From positions 248,001 to 312,000 of the forward strand of contig CP039999.1 in NCBI GenBank assembly GCA_013099195.1: a stretch of DNA of 64,000 bases, written 5' to 3'. Under the pieces are notes generated by a model, which was not told where the DNA came from, did no database searches, and was given only the letters and a program-made list of their open reading frames with translations. This document shows, in pieces, positions 1 to 8,645 of this stretch (the stretch's first letter is position 1; each line of letters begins with the position of its first letter). Source of the stretch: Candidatus Saccharibacteria bacterium oral taxon 488 (GTDB lineage: Bacteria; Patescibacteriota; Saccharimonadia; Saccharimonadales; Saccharimonadaceae). Position numbers and translations under genes: made by a program.

Positions 1-635
1 ATCGGCTGCATATTCACATTGGCTCGGGTGCTGATCCGCGGTTGTGGGGCGAGGCGATGGATGCGGCATTGGCGCTGGTTGGGCGACTGCCGGAGGTGAC
101 CAGTTTAGACATTGGCGGTGGCTTTAAGGTGCATCGGTTTGGCGATGAACAAGAGGCGGATCTGGCGGCAATTTGTGAGGTGTTTTCTCAGAAATTGGCT
201 CGTTTTGCCGAGGAAACCGGGCGGCGACTACATCTAGAGATTGAACCGGGAACCTGGCTGGTAGCGCGTGCTGGTGTGTTGATGGCAGAAGTGGTGGATA
301 TCGTTGATACTGGTGCAGATGGTCACACATTTTTGCGCCTTAATACTGGTATGAACGATATTACGCGGCCAGGGATGTATGGCGCACAGCACGAGATGAT
401 GGTACTCGCGGGTCGCGAGGAGCAGCGAGAGTACATCGTGGTGGGGCACTGCTGCGAGACGGGCGATATCTTGACACCAGCGCCCAGCAACCCAGAAAAT
501 CTCGCATCGCGGCAGCTGGCCCGGGCAGAGACTGGCGATAAGCTAGTGATCTTTGATGCGGGGGCGTATTGCCAGAGTATGTCACTGAAACAGTACAATG
601 CGTATCCTGACGCCGGCACCTATTTTATTGACTAA
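1..635 (+). CDS. lysA: Diaminopimelate decarboxylase, C-terminal part (5' end cut by window edge)
   Basis: The open frame enters from the left edge (codons in phase from base 3) and ends at TAA 633-635, so only about the last 210 residues are present. The fold-type III PLP decarboxylase signature is clear: HIGSG at the start, LDIGGGF (PLP phosphate loop), EPGT, GHCCETGD (the catalytic Cys-Glu region contributed across the dimer) and GAYCQSMSLKQYN near the end. The family removes CO2 from meso-diaminopimelate to give lysine. The usual EPGR arginine is Thr here, so a related substrate cannot be excluded. The first methionine-like codon (TTG 42) is internal and is not the start. The stop overlaps the promoter of the next gene. 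Confidence 0.85.
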   Translation, partial: RLHIHIGSGADPRLWGEAMDAALALVGRLPEVTSLDIGGGFKVHRFGDEQEADLAAICEVFSQKLARFAEETGRRLHLEIEPGTWLVARAGVLMAEVVDIVDTGADGHTFLRLNTGMNDITRPGMYGAQHEMMVLAGREEQREYIVVGHCCETGDILTPAPSNPENLASRQLARAETGDKLVIFDAGAYCQSMSLKQYNAYPDAGTYFID

Positions 636-656
636 ATATACATCATCTGTTATAAT
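628..656 (+). promoter_or_regulatory. Strong promoter of the Rel-like gene
   Basis: TTGACT (628-633), a 17-bp spacer and TATAAT (651-656) make a near-consensus housekeeping promoter. The -35 box overlaps the lysA stop codon. Predicted transcription start is near 663, about 20 bases before the ATG at 683. Confidence 0.85.
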
Positions 657-682
657 AGCCCAGTTTGATAACAAACTGAATT

Positions 683-2347
683 ATGAGTGAATTATGTTCT
701 TCGTGCAGTGAGCAGCTAGAGCTGGGCACGCTACAAAAGAAATTTGAGATCAATCTTGAACGTCCATCTCTTGAGTCTCCTTTTCAGTTGACACTCAAGG
801 AGTATTTTCAAGGTGAAGGTGTGAATGAGCGAAAGGATCTGATGGCGCATGCTGAGCGAACGATGAAACTGGTGGAGGAGTTTGCCGGTTTGAAACTACC
901 GCCCGAGGCGATTCATGCCGTGCTGCTGCATGATGTGGTCGACCGCTTTCATAACAGAGATAGCCAGAAGTGTACACCGGAGCGTCGACAGGCTGCTGGC
1001 TTGGCTCTGGCCGATGTATTTACGAATCCTGGAACTGGGATGACGCACGAGCAGGGTTCATATGTAGCGTCGCTCCTAGCGGACTTTATTCTAGTAGAAG
1101 AGGTTTCTGGCCGACACCGACTACAGGTGGCTAATACTATTCCTGAAAATATCAGAGAGATTATCACGGATCGTTACGAAGGTTCGGTACCGGCTGAAGC
1201 GTGGCGGCAGATCGAGCCATTTGTTGATGTGGAGCAGATGGCTGAGTTTTTGGATAAGACCAATATTGAGGCGGTGATTATCAAGGCCTGTGAGCTACTC
1301 GACAATATGCGCCATCCGTCATCGTCGCGTGAATCTGCCAAACTGCAGGATGTCTTGGAGGCGGAGTCGTTCTATGCACCGCTGTGTGAAGTGATGGGAT
1401 TTGATGGGCTGGCGGCAAGTTTGCGTTCACAGGCACATATCATCCGGCTGAAGGGGCAGGGCGAGCATGATCTCGTCAAGGAGATCCGCGAGCAGTATGA
1501 GACAATTCGCCAGGTTGGTGTCCGCAATTTAGTTAATACAATTTTTGGTACTGAGCAAGTTGAGACCGAAGCAGTGGTCGGTTTGCGCAGCGAAGCATCG
1601 TGTCATAATCGGCCGATTCATATTGGGGATTTTGTGGCACAAAATGGTAAGGAAGTAGAGGGAAAATATCGCCTGAAAACTGTGGGGTCGTGGGCGGCCA
1701 AGGTGCATGAAGCTCGTCAGAATGGCAAACCGGAGTATACGCCGATGGATGTGCTCGGTTTGACCGTTATATCAAAGAATGTGAAAGCTCAGGCACATGA
1801 TTTCGTGGAGTTTTTGCAGCGGCGAATTGATATGAACCCAGCGTTTCAGCTGAAAAAGGCCGCCAGTAAATCCAGTGCCATTTGTGTCCATGGTACGGTG
1901 GATTATGTTACTACCGTTCGCCGGGAGATGGAGCAACGCGGGTTTGATACAGAGCGCTGCGAGTTTGTGGTCCAGGATGCTGAAAGTGTGCAGCAGCGCG
2001 GTCAGAAATATCAGGTTTCCAAGACGACTTTCCTGATGGATTATCCAGGGCTAGACAAGGGCGTGCCGGTCGAAGTGCAATTTGTCACCGAGGATGAGCG
2101 TCGGCGATCGCGGACGGGAGAGGTGGCGCACATTATTTATAAATATATTCGTCAGCTGGAGCGGCAGCGCCCAGTCTCTGATGAAGATAAACATGCCATT
2201 GCTCAAACGATGTCTCAGCTGCTCAAGCAGATCCACCAGCGGCGCGACTATGCCAGCCATGATCTGGAAGTAAATGAGCGTTCAACTCCGGCGCGTGATG
2301 CGTTGCTGGAGGATTTATATCATTTCTTGTGTCATGAGCTCGCCTAG
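683..2347 (+). CDS. RelA/SpoT-like protein (HD domain plus synthetase-like domain)
   Basis: The 554-residue protein starts with a Cys-rich tip (CSSCSEQL), then an HD phosphohydrolase-like domain (His56; LLHDVVDR with HD at 83-84; the helix around residues 205-213 matches the LADRLHNMR region of SpoT as IKACELLDNMR). The second half has the order of a RelA/SpoT synthetase domain: KYRLKTVGSWAAKV, then PMDVLGLTVIS and finally VPVEVQFVTEDER. There is no TGS or ACT regulatory domain. The expected role is making or breaking (p)ppGpp or a related alarmone. Several synthetase residues diverge, so hydrolase-only activity is possible. No Shine-Dalgarno is visible before ATG 683. Confidence 0.7.
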   Translation: MSELCSSCSEQLELGTLQKKFEINLERPSLESPFQLTLKEYFQGEGVNERKDLMAHAERTMKLVEEFAGLKLPPEAIHAVLLHDVVDRFHNRDSQKCTPERRQAAGLALADVFTNPGTGMTHEQGSYVASLLADFILVEEVSGRHRLQVANTIPENIREIITDRYEGSVPAEAWRQIEPFVDVEQMAEFLDKTNIEAVIIKACELLDNMRHPSSSRESAKLQDVLEAESFYAPLCEVMGFDGLAASLRSQAHIIRLKGQGEHDLVKEIREQYETIRQVGVRNLVNTIFGTEQVETEAVVGLRSEASCHNRPIHIGDFVAQNGKEVEGKYRLKTVGSWAAKVHEARQNGKPEYTPMDVLGLTVISKNVKAQAHDFVEFLQRRIDMNPAFQLKKAASKSSAICVHGTVDYVTTVRREMEQRGFDTERCEFVVQDAESVQQRGQKYQVSKTTFLMDYPGLDKGVPVEVQFVTEDERRRSRTGEVAHIIYKYIRQLERQRPVSDEDKHAIAQTMSQLLKQIHQRRDYASHDLEVNERSTPARDALLEDLYHFLCHELA

Positions 2348-2374
2348 TCTCGGCAAACTATGTATAATCAGAAT

Positions 2375-2794
2375 ATGACAATTTACTACACTGACGGTTC
2401 GACTAGCCCCAATCCCGGCCCGGGTGGCTTCGCGGTGATTAAGGATCTTCAGCCGTGGATCTTGGGCTCCGAGGACGGCGAGACGACTAACATCCGCATG
2501 GAAGGCAAGGCGCTGATTGCGGCACTTCAGGACGCTGACGGCGCGCCATGTGTGATTTATACTGATAGCGAATTTTGGATCAATGTGGTGACCAAGTGGG
2601 CGCCAGGCTGGCAGCAGCGCGGCTGGACAAAGAAGGGTGGCGAGATTAAGAACTTGGATATCGTACAGGAATTATACGAGTTATATGTGCAGTCGCAGGC
2701 GGAACTCCGCTGGGTGCGCGGTCATGAGGGTGACGAGGGCAATGAGCTGGCAGATGAGTGGGCGAATCGGGCGCGGCTGGGTGAGCGGCTATAA
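2375..2794 (+). CDS. rnhA: Ribonuclease HI
   Basis: A 139-residue RNase H domain that degrades the RNA strand of RNA-DNA hybrids. The catalytic acids are all visible: YYTDGS (Asp7), RMEGKAL (Glu43), IYTDSEFW (Asp64) and ELADEWAN (Asp127), with His117 in WVRGHEG. I chose ATG 2375 over ATG 2360 because TATAAT occupies 2363-2368, so transcription should begin at or next to 2375 and the upstream ATG would not be transcribed. The mRNA is probably leaderless. No other gene is co-transcribed from this start as far as can be seen; the next gene has its own -10. Confidence 0.9.
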   Translation: MTIYYTDGSTSPNPGPGGFAVIKDLQPWILGSEDGETTNIRMEGKALIAALQDADGAPCVIYTDSEFWINVVTKWAPGWQQRGWTKKGGEIKNLDIVQELYELYVQSQAELRWVRGHEGDEGNELADEWANRARLGERL

Positions 2795-2839
2795 TCAGCC
2801 GTCTGGCGGTTCAGTACAAAAATTGCTATAATTACCCTC

Positions 2840-3817
2840 ATGGAAGAAGTGAGGGAAACGACTGATATTTTTTTGTGGGCCAATCAAACTGATGCGAAGA
2901 AGAACGATTTACAGATAGAGCTGTTCTTATTTAATAAAAATTATACGCCGTATGTTATGCCTTTGAAAGGTGATGTTGAGCAGCAGCTGCGGCCGCTATT
3001 TTTGTTTGATTATATCAATCAAGTTAATTTGGGGGCGGGCACCGGCCTCAGTGTGCGCGATTATGAGCTGAGCGAAGCGGAAGAAAACGTGCTGCTGCGG
3101 ACGGACCTCGCCAAGGTCGGCCGGGCGGAAACCTTGCTTCATTTGATTGAGCATGAGCGCGGCGACATCGTGGAATTTTCGGAAACTGAGCATGAGTTCA
3201 AACGGATGAAGGGCGTGATAGCGCGGTTTACTGATCCAAATCATCCAGAAAAAATCTTTTACACGGCTAAGTTAATTCAGCAGGGACAGACACTCAAAAG
3301 CGCGCTGGCGTGGGAGTTTTCTGACGGCAAGTTTGGTGCGTTTAAGGCGGAAGTCGGGTTTAAGGTGCCAGACGATAACCAGGTGCTGATCATCGGTCAG
3401 GATATGTTCGCCTTTAATCCAGGCAAGTTTGAGCGGATGTTTGGCTATGAATACAAGAAGCAGGTGATTGCTGATAAGAAAGTGGCGGAAATTGAAAAGG
3501 AATACAAATTGAGTTTTCCAGAGGGCTTGGATCTAAATGCGCTGGTCAAGGAGCGCAAAAAGACCATCAATAAACTACAGAAATTAGAGATTGGCGAAGT
3601 TAAACAAGAGCAGGTGCTGGACTATGCTGATGAGATGCAGCTGGAGCTGATGAGTGATGATAACGGCGCGATTATCATTATGGATGGTAATGATCTGGAT
3701 ATGTTTGTGAACTTGATCAACGAGGATTATATCGAGAGTAAAATTACCGGCAAGCGATACGAAATTAAATCGAAAAAACTGCTGGGCGAGCCAGAGGGCG
3801 AACCACCGCGAGGTTAA
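2840..3817 (+). CDS. DUF4868 (KwaB-like) protein
   Basis: The 325-residue protein resembles DUF4868, the family of KwaB from the Kiwa antiphage system. Family-like features are GDNQVLII-type core strands (residues about 180-190), the FERMFGYEYKKQV stretch (about 200-212), and the C-terminal INEDYIESKITGKRYEIKSKK. A charged helical segment lies between. No KwaA membrane partner is adjacent; instead a PIF1-like helicase begins 2 bases after the stop, so the two are co-transcribed. TATAAT at 2827-2832 lies 7 bases before ATG 2840, implying a leaderless mRNA. Family assignment is from memory of motifs; function as defence is inference. Confidence 0.6.
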   Translation: MEEVRETTDIFLWANQTDAKKNDLQIELFLFNKNYTPYVMPLKGDVEQQLRPLFLFDYINQVNLGAGTGLSVRDYELSEAEENVLLRTDLAKVGRAETLLHLIEHERGDIVEFSETEHEFKRMKGVIARFTDPNHPEKIFYTAKLIQQGQTLKSALAWEFSDGKFGAFKAEVGFKVPDDNQVLIIGQDMFAFNPGKFERMFGYEYKKQVIADKKVAEIEKEYKLSFPEGLDLNALVKERKKTINKLQKLEIGEVKQEQVLDYADEMQLELMSDDNGAIIIMDGNDLDMFVNLINEDYIESKITGKRYEIKSKKLLGEPEGEPPRG

Positions 3818-3819
3818 GT

Positions 3820-5340
3820 ATGGACCAAGAATTGGCGCTGGCGATTTTGATGAGCGGTCGGTCGGCGCTGCTGACGGGCGCGGCGGGTACCGGCAAAACA
3901 CACCTGCTGAACACGTTTATTGCACAGGCGCGTGACCAGGGTAAAAAGGTGTCGGTAACAGCGACGACGGGCTTGGCGGCGACGCATTTGGGTGGCAATA
4001 CCATTCACAGTTGGAGCGGCATTGGTGTCAGTGATCACTTGGCGAACAACTTTTTTGATCGGCTGTCAAAAACGCGGCGTGAGGTGATTACCAAGACTGA
4101 TGTGTTGGTAATTGATGAGATTTCCATGCTGCATGATTTTCGGCTAGACATGGTCGATCAGGTGCTGCGTGGTGTCCGGGAAAACGACCAGCCGTTTGGC
4201 GGTGTGCAGCTGGTGATGAGTGGTGATTTTTTCCAATTACCGCCGATCAATCGTCCGGGCGAGCAGGGCGGCGGCTTTGTGGTGTATTCGGAAGCGTGGC
4301 AGGAGCTGCAGCCGGCGGTGCTGTATCTGGAGCGGCAATATCGGCAAAATGATGAGCAGCTCCTCGAGATTTTGACAGCACTGAGACATGACGATATCAG
4401 GCGACATCACGCTGAGATGTTGCTGGCACGGACGGAGGTTGAGCTGCCTGATGGTGACATCACCGAGCTACATACCGTCAATGTTGATGTTGACGCTATC
4501 AACAGCCAGAAGCTGGCAGAGCTGGTGGGCGAGGAGCGAAGGTATCAGCAGACGACGACTGGCTCGAAAGTATACGTCGAGAGCTTACAGCGGTCGGTGC
4601 TGGCGCCGAGTGAACTCGTGTTGAAACCGGGTGCGTTGGTCATGGCCGTGAAGAATTCGCCGCAGAAATTGTACGCTAACGGTAGCATCGGTACGGTGGT
4701 GGATTTTGAGCCCTTGACCGATTATCCGATCGTGGAGTTTCGCAGTGGTCAGCAGGTGACCATGGTGCCGGATGTGTGGGAGCTGCGTGACGGTGAGCGT
4801 AAGCGGGCGAGTATCTCGCAGGTGCCACTGCGCCTGGCGTGGGCTATCACCGTGCATAAAAGCCAGGGCATGACGCTTGACGCAGCTAAGATTGACCTGA
4901 GAAAAGCGTTTGTTGAGGGCATGGGTTATGTGGCTTTGAGTCGGGTGCGAGATTTGGATAACTTGTATCTATATGGAATTAACCGCAAGGCGCTGGAAAT
5001 TTCACCGGATGCGCTGGCAATTGATGAGGTATTGCAGCGGGCAAGTAATGAAGCGGCCGAGCACTATCGTCCGATACTGAAGGAAATGAAGCAAAAGCAG
5101 TCAGTGCCGAAAAAATCTGGCAAAAAGCCTCAGTCCGCTAGCTGGCAGCAAAAAATTGCCAAAATGCGTGAGACGTACCCGAAGGCCTATATGCCGTGGG
5201 AAAAAGCTGACGACGACATCCTCAAACAGGAATTTTTACAAGGCGCGACCATCCAGCAGCTTAGTCAAAAGCTTGGTCGTCACGAAGGCTCGATTAAGAT
5301 GCGGCTGCAGAAACATTTTGGGGAGGATGTGGTGCAGTGA
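3820..5340 (+). CDS. PIF1/RecD-like DNA helicase with C-terminal DNA-binding tail
   Basis: A 506-residue superfamily 1B helicase: Walker A GAAGTGKT near residue 24, TATTGLAA (motif Ia), LVIDEISML (Walker B), GDFFQLPP (motif III), then the UvrD-C-like end with AITVHKSQGMTLD (motif V) and YVALSRVR (motif VI). The last 60 residues (WEKADDDILKQEFLQGATIQ and following) look like a small helix-turn-helix, as in Myb/SANT-type tails. Expected to unwind 5'-tailed DNA in an ATP-dependent way during repair or replication. It follows the DUF4868 gene by 2 bases and ends 45 bases before the GH1 start codon. Confidence 0.88.
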   Translation: MDQELALAILMSGRSALLTGAAGTGKTHLLNTFIAQARDQGKKVSVTATTGLAATHLGGNTIHSWSGIGVSDHLANNFFDRLSKTRREVITKTDVLVIDEISMLHDFRLDMVDQVLRGVRENDQPFGGVQLVMSGDFFQLPPINRPGEQGGGFVVYSEAWQELQPAVLYLERQYRQNDEQLLEILTALRHDDIRRHHAEMLLARTEVELPDGDITELHTVNVDVDAINSQKLAELVGEERRYQQTTTGSKVYVESLQRSVLAPSELVLKPGALVMAVKNSPQKLYANGSIGTVVDFEPLTDYPIVEFRSGQQVTMVPDVWELRDGERKRASISQVPLRLAWAITVHKSQGMTLDAAKIDLRKAFVEGMGYVALSRVRDLDNLYLYGINRKALEISPDALAIDEVLQRASNEAAEHYRPILKEMKQKQSVPKKSGKKPQSASWQQKIAKMRETYPKAYMPWEKADDDILKQEFLQGATIQQLSQKLGRHEGSIKMRLQKHFGEDVVQ

Positions 5341-5385
5341 CGCTTGGCTGGCAGTTTGGCCAATAACTTGGTATAATATACTTTG

Positions 5386-6645
5386 ATGACAACGAAGCAA
5401 TCTGAACGCATCGTGTTTCCAAAGAAGTTTTTATGGGGTGCAGCGACGTCGGCGCATCAGGTCGAGGGCGGACTGGTGAATCAGTGGACGACGTGGGAGC
5501 TTGAGCATGCCAAGCGGCTGTCCGTGCAGGCGCCGCATCAATTTGGTGATATTGACAGCTGGCCGCGTATTAAAAAAGAGGCGACCAGGCCTGACAACTA
5601 CGTATCGGGGCGGGGTGTCGATCATTACCATCGCTATGAGGAAGATTTCGCGATTCTCAAGAGCCTCAACATGAATGCCTTTCGGTTCTGTATTGAATGG
5701 GCGCGAATTGAGCCGCAGGAAGGTGCGTGGGATGCGGCGGCGATTGCCCACTATCGGACGTATCTACGGACGCTGAAAAAGATGGGTATTACACCGGTGG
5801 TGACGCTGTTTCATTTTACACTACCAGAGTGGTTTGCAGCTAAGGGCGGCTTTGAAAAGCGGCGCAATATCAAATATTTTGTGTATTATGTTGAGAAAGT
5901 TTTGAGCGAGTTGGGGCGCGACATCGAGTGGATCGTGACGATTAACGAGCCGACTGTCTATGCCGGCGAGAGTTACCTCGAGGGGCATTGGCCGCCGAAT
6001 AAAACTCGCAAGCGTGATATGCTGCGCGTGCTCTGTAACCTCGTTACGGCGCATAAAAAAGTGTATAAATTGACGCGTGCTCGCAAAAAGTGGAAAGTGT
6101 CGATGGCGCATCATCTGATCTATTGCTATCCGGGCGATGATGCGATTCTCAGCCGGGCTAGTGCGCGGGTGGTACATTATTTCTTGAACACGTGGGTGCT
6201 GCGTCGAGTGCGGCGGCACAGTGACTACTTGGCGATCAATTATTACTTTGCCCGGCGGATTTATGGCTATCGGGTGCATGACCCGTATCTGAAGGTCAGC
6301 GATCTCGGCTGGGATATGCAGCCGGATAAATTGCAGTATCTACTGGAGGACGTGGCCGAGCGCTATCGGTTGCCGATTATGATTACCGAGAATGGGCTGG
6401 CGGATGGCACTGATAGTCAGCGGCAGTGGTGGCTGACCGAGACGATCAAGGCGATGCATGAGGCGCTGAAGCATGATGTCAATCTAATCGGTTATTTGCA
6501 CTGGAGCCTGCTCGATAATTTTGAATGGGACAAGGGTTATTGGCCAAAGTTTGGTCTGGTAGCAGTTGATCGGCAGACCATGACCCGGACGGTACGGCCA
6601 AGCGCACGCTGGTTCGCGGCGGTGATCAAGAAGCTGCGGAAATAG
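5386..6645 (+). CDS. Glycoside hydrolase family 1 (beta-glucosidase-like)
   Basis: A 419-residue TIM-barrel enzyme of GH1, which cleaves terminal beta-linked sugars. The N-terminal FLWGAATSAHQVEGG signature, the acid/base glutamate in TINEPTVYA, the nucleophile in MITENGLADG and the sugar-binding HWSLLDNFEWDKGY are present. No signal peptide, so it acts in the cytoplasm, perhaps on scavenged disaccharides. ATG 5386 is chosen over TTG 5383 because TATAAT at 5372-5377 sits 8 bases upstream, a leaderless arrangement. A terminator follows at 6731. Confidence 0.9.
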   Translation: MTTKQSERIVFPKKFLWGAATSAHQVEGGLVNQWTTWELEHAKRLSVQAPHQFGDIDSWPRIKKEATRPDNYVSGRGVDHYHRYEEDFAILKSLNMNAFRFCIEWARIEPQEGAWDAAAIAHYRTYLRTLKKMGITPVVTLFHFTLPEWFAAKGGFEKRRNIKYFVYYVEKVLSELGRDIEWIVTINEPTVYAGESYLEGHWPPNKTRKRDMLRVLCNLVTAHKKVYKLTRARKKWKVSMAHHLIYCYPGDDAILSRASARVVHYFLNTWVLRRVRRHSDYLAINYYFARRIYGYRVHDPYLKVSDLGWDMQPDKLQYLLEDVAERYRLPIMITENGLADGTDSQRQWWLTETIKAMHEALKHDVNLIGYLHWSLLDNFEWDKGYWPKFGLVAVDRQTMTRTVRPSARWFAAVIKKLRK

Positions 6646-6730
6646 TGACCAGCTTCGCATAACCCTAGATTCGAATGTAAAGCGACATACTAGAGAGAGT
6701 AGCGCTCCGCCAGTATACCACACCACTAGA

Positions 6731-6759
6731 CTTTTCCACAAAATCGTGGAAAAGTTTTT
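6731..6759 (+). terminator. Intrinsic terminator after the GH1 gene
   Basis: A perfect 9-bp stem (CTTTTCCAC 6731-6739 with GTGGAAAAG 6746-6754), a 6-base loop and a T run (6755-6759). It separates the GH1 gene from the mraZ control region. Confidence 0.85.
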
Positions 6760-6765
6760 GTTTAG

Positions 6766-6840
6766 TAGGGAAATGGGTAGAAAGTGGGTAAAAAGGCTTG
6801 CATGTGGGTAGTTGTGGGTAGTATAGTGGAATCAGTGGAA
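6766..6840 (+). promoter_or_regulatory. MraZ-box-like GTGGG direct repeats upstream of mraZ
   Basis: TGGG units recur at 6774, 6785, 6805 and 6815 (the last three as GTGGGTA), with weaker GTGGA at 6826 and 6835. Spacings of about 10 and 20 bp put them on one helical face. MraZ is known to bind TGGGN repeats with 10-bp spacing in front of its own operon, so autoregulation of the dcw cluster is expected. TATAGT (6822-6827) is a possible -10 within the array. Confidence 0.75.
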
Positions 6841-6919
6841 CGAATGTTGGCGGTAACACCAACCAAAACAAACATCCACTGTGAAAAAACCAACTAATCT
6901 ACCACGGAGGAAGGACGAC

Positions 6920-7288
6920 GTGCAGACAGATTACTTTGAGCGAAAGTTGGACGACAAGCGGCGCTTGACGATCCCAGCCGAGCTCAGGGCAGAGTTTGCG
7001 TCCGGCGTCGTGTTGACCCGCGGGTTTGGCAAATATCTCCACCTGTATCCGCAGCAAGTCTGGGATCGGGAAGTGGAGGGTGCGCTGACCGGAAGTATTC
7101 TGGATGAGCGGGTGGCCGACCTGAACGTCAAGTTTCGCCGCGGTAAAACCGCCTCGGCGCTTGACCAGAAACAGGGGCGGGTGACGATTGAGCAGCATCT
7201 ACTCGACTATGCCGATATTGACCGGGAAGTCGTGGCGGTGCGGGCGGGCGCGTATTTTCGGCTGATGGCGGCTGAAAATGCAGATTGA
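6920..7288 (+). CDS. mraZ: Transcriptional regulator MraZ
   Basis: The AbrB-like swapped-hairpin protein of the dcw cluster. The first domain carries YFERKLDDKRRLTIPAELR, matching the family LDxKGRxxxP signature; a second half-repeat follows. I chose GTG 6920 because GGAGGAAGGA (6906-6915) is an ideal ribosome binding site and because family members start just before this motif, giving 122 residues; an upstream GTG at 6881 would add 13 residues with no such site. The short hairpin GTTGG...CCAAC (6846-6863) lies in the leader. Confidence 0.85.
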   Translation: MQTDYFERKLDDKRRLTIPAELRAEFASGVVLTRGFGKYLHLYPQQVWDREVEGALTGSILDERVADLNVKFRRGKTASALDQKQGRVTIEQHLLDYADIDREVVAVRAGAYFRLMAAENAD

Positions 7289-7566
7289 TTAGCTGGGGTC
7301 AGTACTTTAACAATTTGAAAACCTCTCGAGATCAACTATCTGGGTATTTGAAGATGGCAGGTGGCACTTTGCTCCACGATAAAAACGGCAACGTTCTTTC
7401 CTCAAAACACCTCCCAAAAAACTCCACCTCACACATAAGTCTCTTTTGGAAACTATGGTTGTCACTGACAATCATCCATTTTCCACTCTTAAGACAAAAA
7501 ACAAACAAAACACAAATACAAAACAGCCAGAATTAAATATCCAGTTAGGTGATCTCGAGCGTTGCT
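7289..7566 (+). other. Intergenic stretch between mraZ and rsmH, no supported gene
   Basis: An open frame of 83 codons (7285-7536) exists, but it has no ribosome binding site or family resemblance and its last third is a low-complexity Lys/Asn/Gln run from an A-rich tract. I see no gene here. The stretch leads into the inverted repeat at 7567. Confidence 0.5.
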
Positions 7567-7691
7567 ATTGTATCTGGTCGCAAGATTTTCGAGATTTATC
7601 TCCGTACAGCGATTGCAGCCCAAGCGACGAATGTCGCCTGGCGCGTAAAGAGGAGTAAATCTCGAAGAATCGCCGCGACCGATGATACAAT
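7567..7691. repeat. 125-bp imperfect inverted repeat containing the rsmH -10
   Basis: Ends ATTGTATC (7567-7574) and GATACAAT (7684-7691) are exact complements. Inside are GGTCGC (7576-7581)/GCGACC (7675-7680), then a long imperfect stem 7584-7603 against 7652-7671, and a small hairpin GCGAC-GAAT-GTCGC (7624-7637). The right end doubles as TACAAT (7686-7691), a -10 for rsmH; the left end offers the mirror-image -10. It could be a MITE-like element, a structured leader or an RNA gene. Confidence 0.65.
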
Positions 7692-7745
7692 AATAAAGCA
7701 ATGATGAGTATTAAAGAACATCCACCACAGTCGGAGGTGCTTCAG

Positions 7746-8621
7746 ATGAGCGAACCGATTCATGTTCCCGTGCTCCTGGAGGTGACCTTGGATAGGTTGC
7801 GGCCGGCCAGAGGCGAGAGGTATCTCGACCTAACGGCTGGTTACGGCGGCCACGCCAGGGAATTCTTACGGAGGACGGATAATTACTTGGGCGCAGTGCT
7901 GGTTGACCGCGATGATAAAGCGATTAGCACGCTGGGCGATTTGGCCGAAAAAGGCGCGACGCTGATTCACAAGGATTTTGTGAGTGCAGCGCAGGATTTG
8001 GTCAAGCAGGGACGTACATTTGACGTGATTTTGGCTGATTTGGGGGTGTCGTCACCGCAGCTTGACAGAGCAGAGAGAGGTTTTTCGTTTCGGTTTGACG
8101 GGCCGCTGGATATGCGGATGGATAATCGGACGGAAACGACAGCAGCGGATATCGTCAATTCGTATTCGGTTGATGAGCTGACGCGGCTGATGACTCGTTA
8201 CGGCGAGGAAAGTCCCGGACGGGCCAGGCGGATTGCGCAGGCAATTGTCAATGCTAGGCCGATTCGGGGAACGACTGAGCTGGCTGATCTGATCAAGCAC
8301 ACTGTCGGTCGCGGCGGGATGAAACATCATCCGGCGACTCGCACCTTTCAGGCACTGCGCATTGAAGTCAATCACGAACTTCGGCTGGTTGAAGAATTAT
8401 TGCCGCTGCTGCCACGTCTCCTTACTAGGGGCGGGCGAGTTGGAATAATTAGTTTTCATAGTTTGGAGGATCGATTGGTCAAGCGATATTTCTGGGAGCA
8501 AGTAGCTGCCGGCTACGAGGCCGAGCTGATCATCCCAGAGAAAAAACCGGTGTCTGGAACAGAAGATGTTCACAATCCGCGCAGTCGAAGCGCTCAGTTT
8601 CGCTACGCCGTGAAAACATAA
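7746..8621 (+). CDS. rsmH: 16S rRNA (cytosine(1402)-N(4))-methyltransferase
   Basis: RsmH/MraW, a SAM-dependent methyltransferase that modifies C1402 of 16S rRNA. Typical landmarks are HVPVLLEVTLDRL at the start, YLDLTAGYGGHA (SAM motif I), ILADLGVSSPQLD, ERGFSFRFDGPLDMRMD and ISFHSLEDRLVKR. ATG 7746 is chosen because GGAGGTG (7733-7739) lies 6 bases upstream and because family proteins begin with this segment; ATG 7701, in phase 15 codons earlier, is the alternative and would suit the -10 at 7686-7691. Second gene of the dcw cluster. Confidence 0.92.
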   Translation: MSEPIHVPVLLEVTLDRLRPARGERYLDLTAGYGGHAREFLRRTDNYLGAVLVDRDDKAISTLGDLAEKGATLIHKDFVSAAQDLVKQGRTFDVILADLGVSSPQLDRAERGFSFRFDGPLDMRMDNRTETTAADIVNSYSVDELTRLMTRYGEESPGRARRIAQAIVNARPIRGTTELADLIKHTVGRGGMKHHPATRTFQALRIEVNHELRLVEELLPLLPRLLTRGGRVGIISFHSLEDRLVKRYFWEQVAAGYEAELIIPEKKPVSGTEDVHNPRSRSAQFRYAVKT

Positions 8622-8645
8622 AACAAAAAGAAGGAGGGCGACACC

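Noticed and set aside
2840..5340. Calling the DUF4868/helicase pair a Kiwa system
   Set aside because: No KwaA-like membrane protein is nearby, and the pair may be a housekeeping unit. Kept as a finding, not as a system name.
6774..6820. Regularly spaced GTGGGTA repeats that could suggest a CRISPR array
   Set aside because: Units are only 7 bases with 10-bp phase and lie just upstream of mraZ, as MraZ boxes do. No spacer-repeat structure or cas genes.
7285..7536. 83-codon ORF after mraZ
   Set aside because: No ribosome binding site, no family resemblance, low-complexity tail; the frame just runs through an A-rich spacer.
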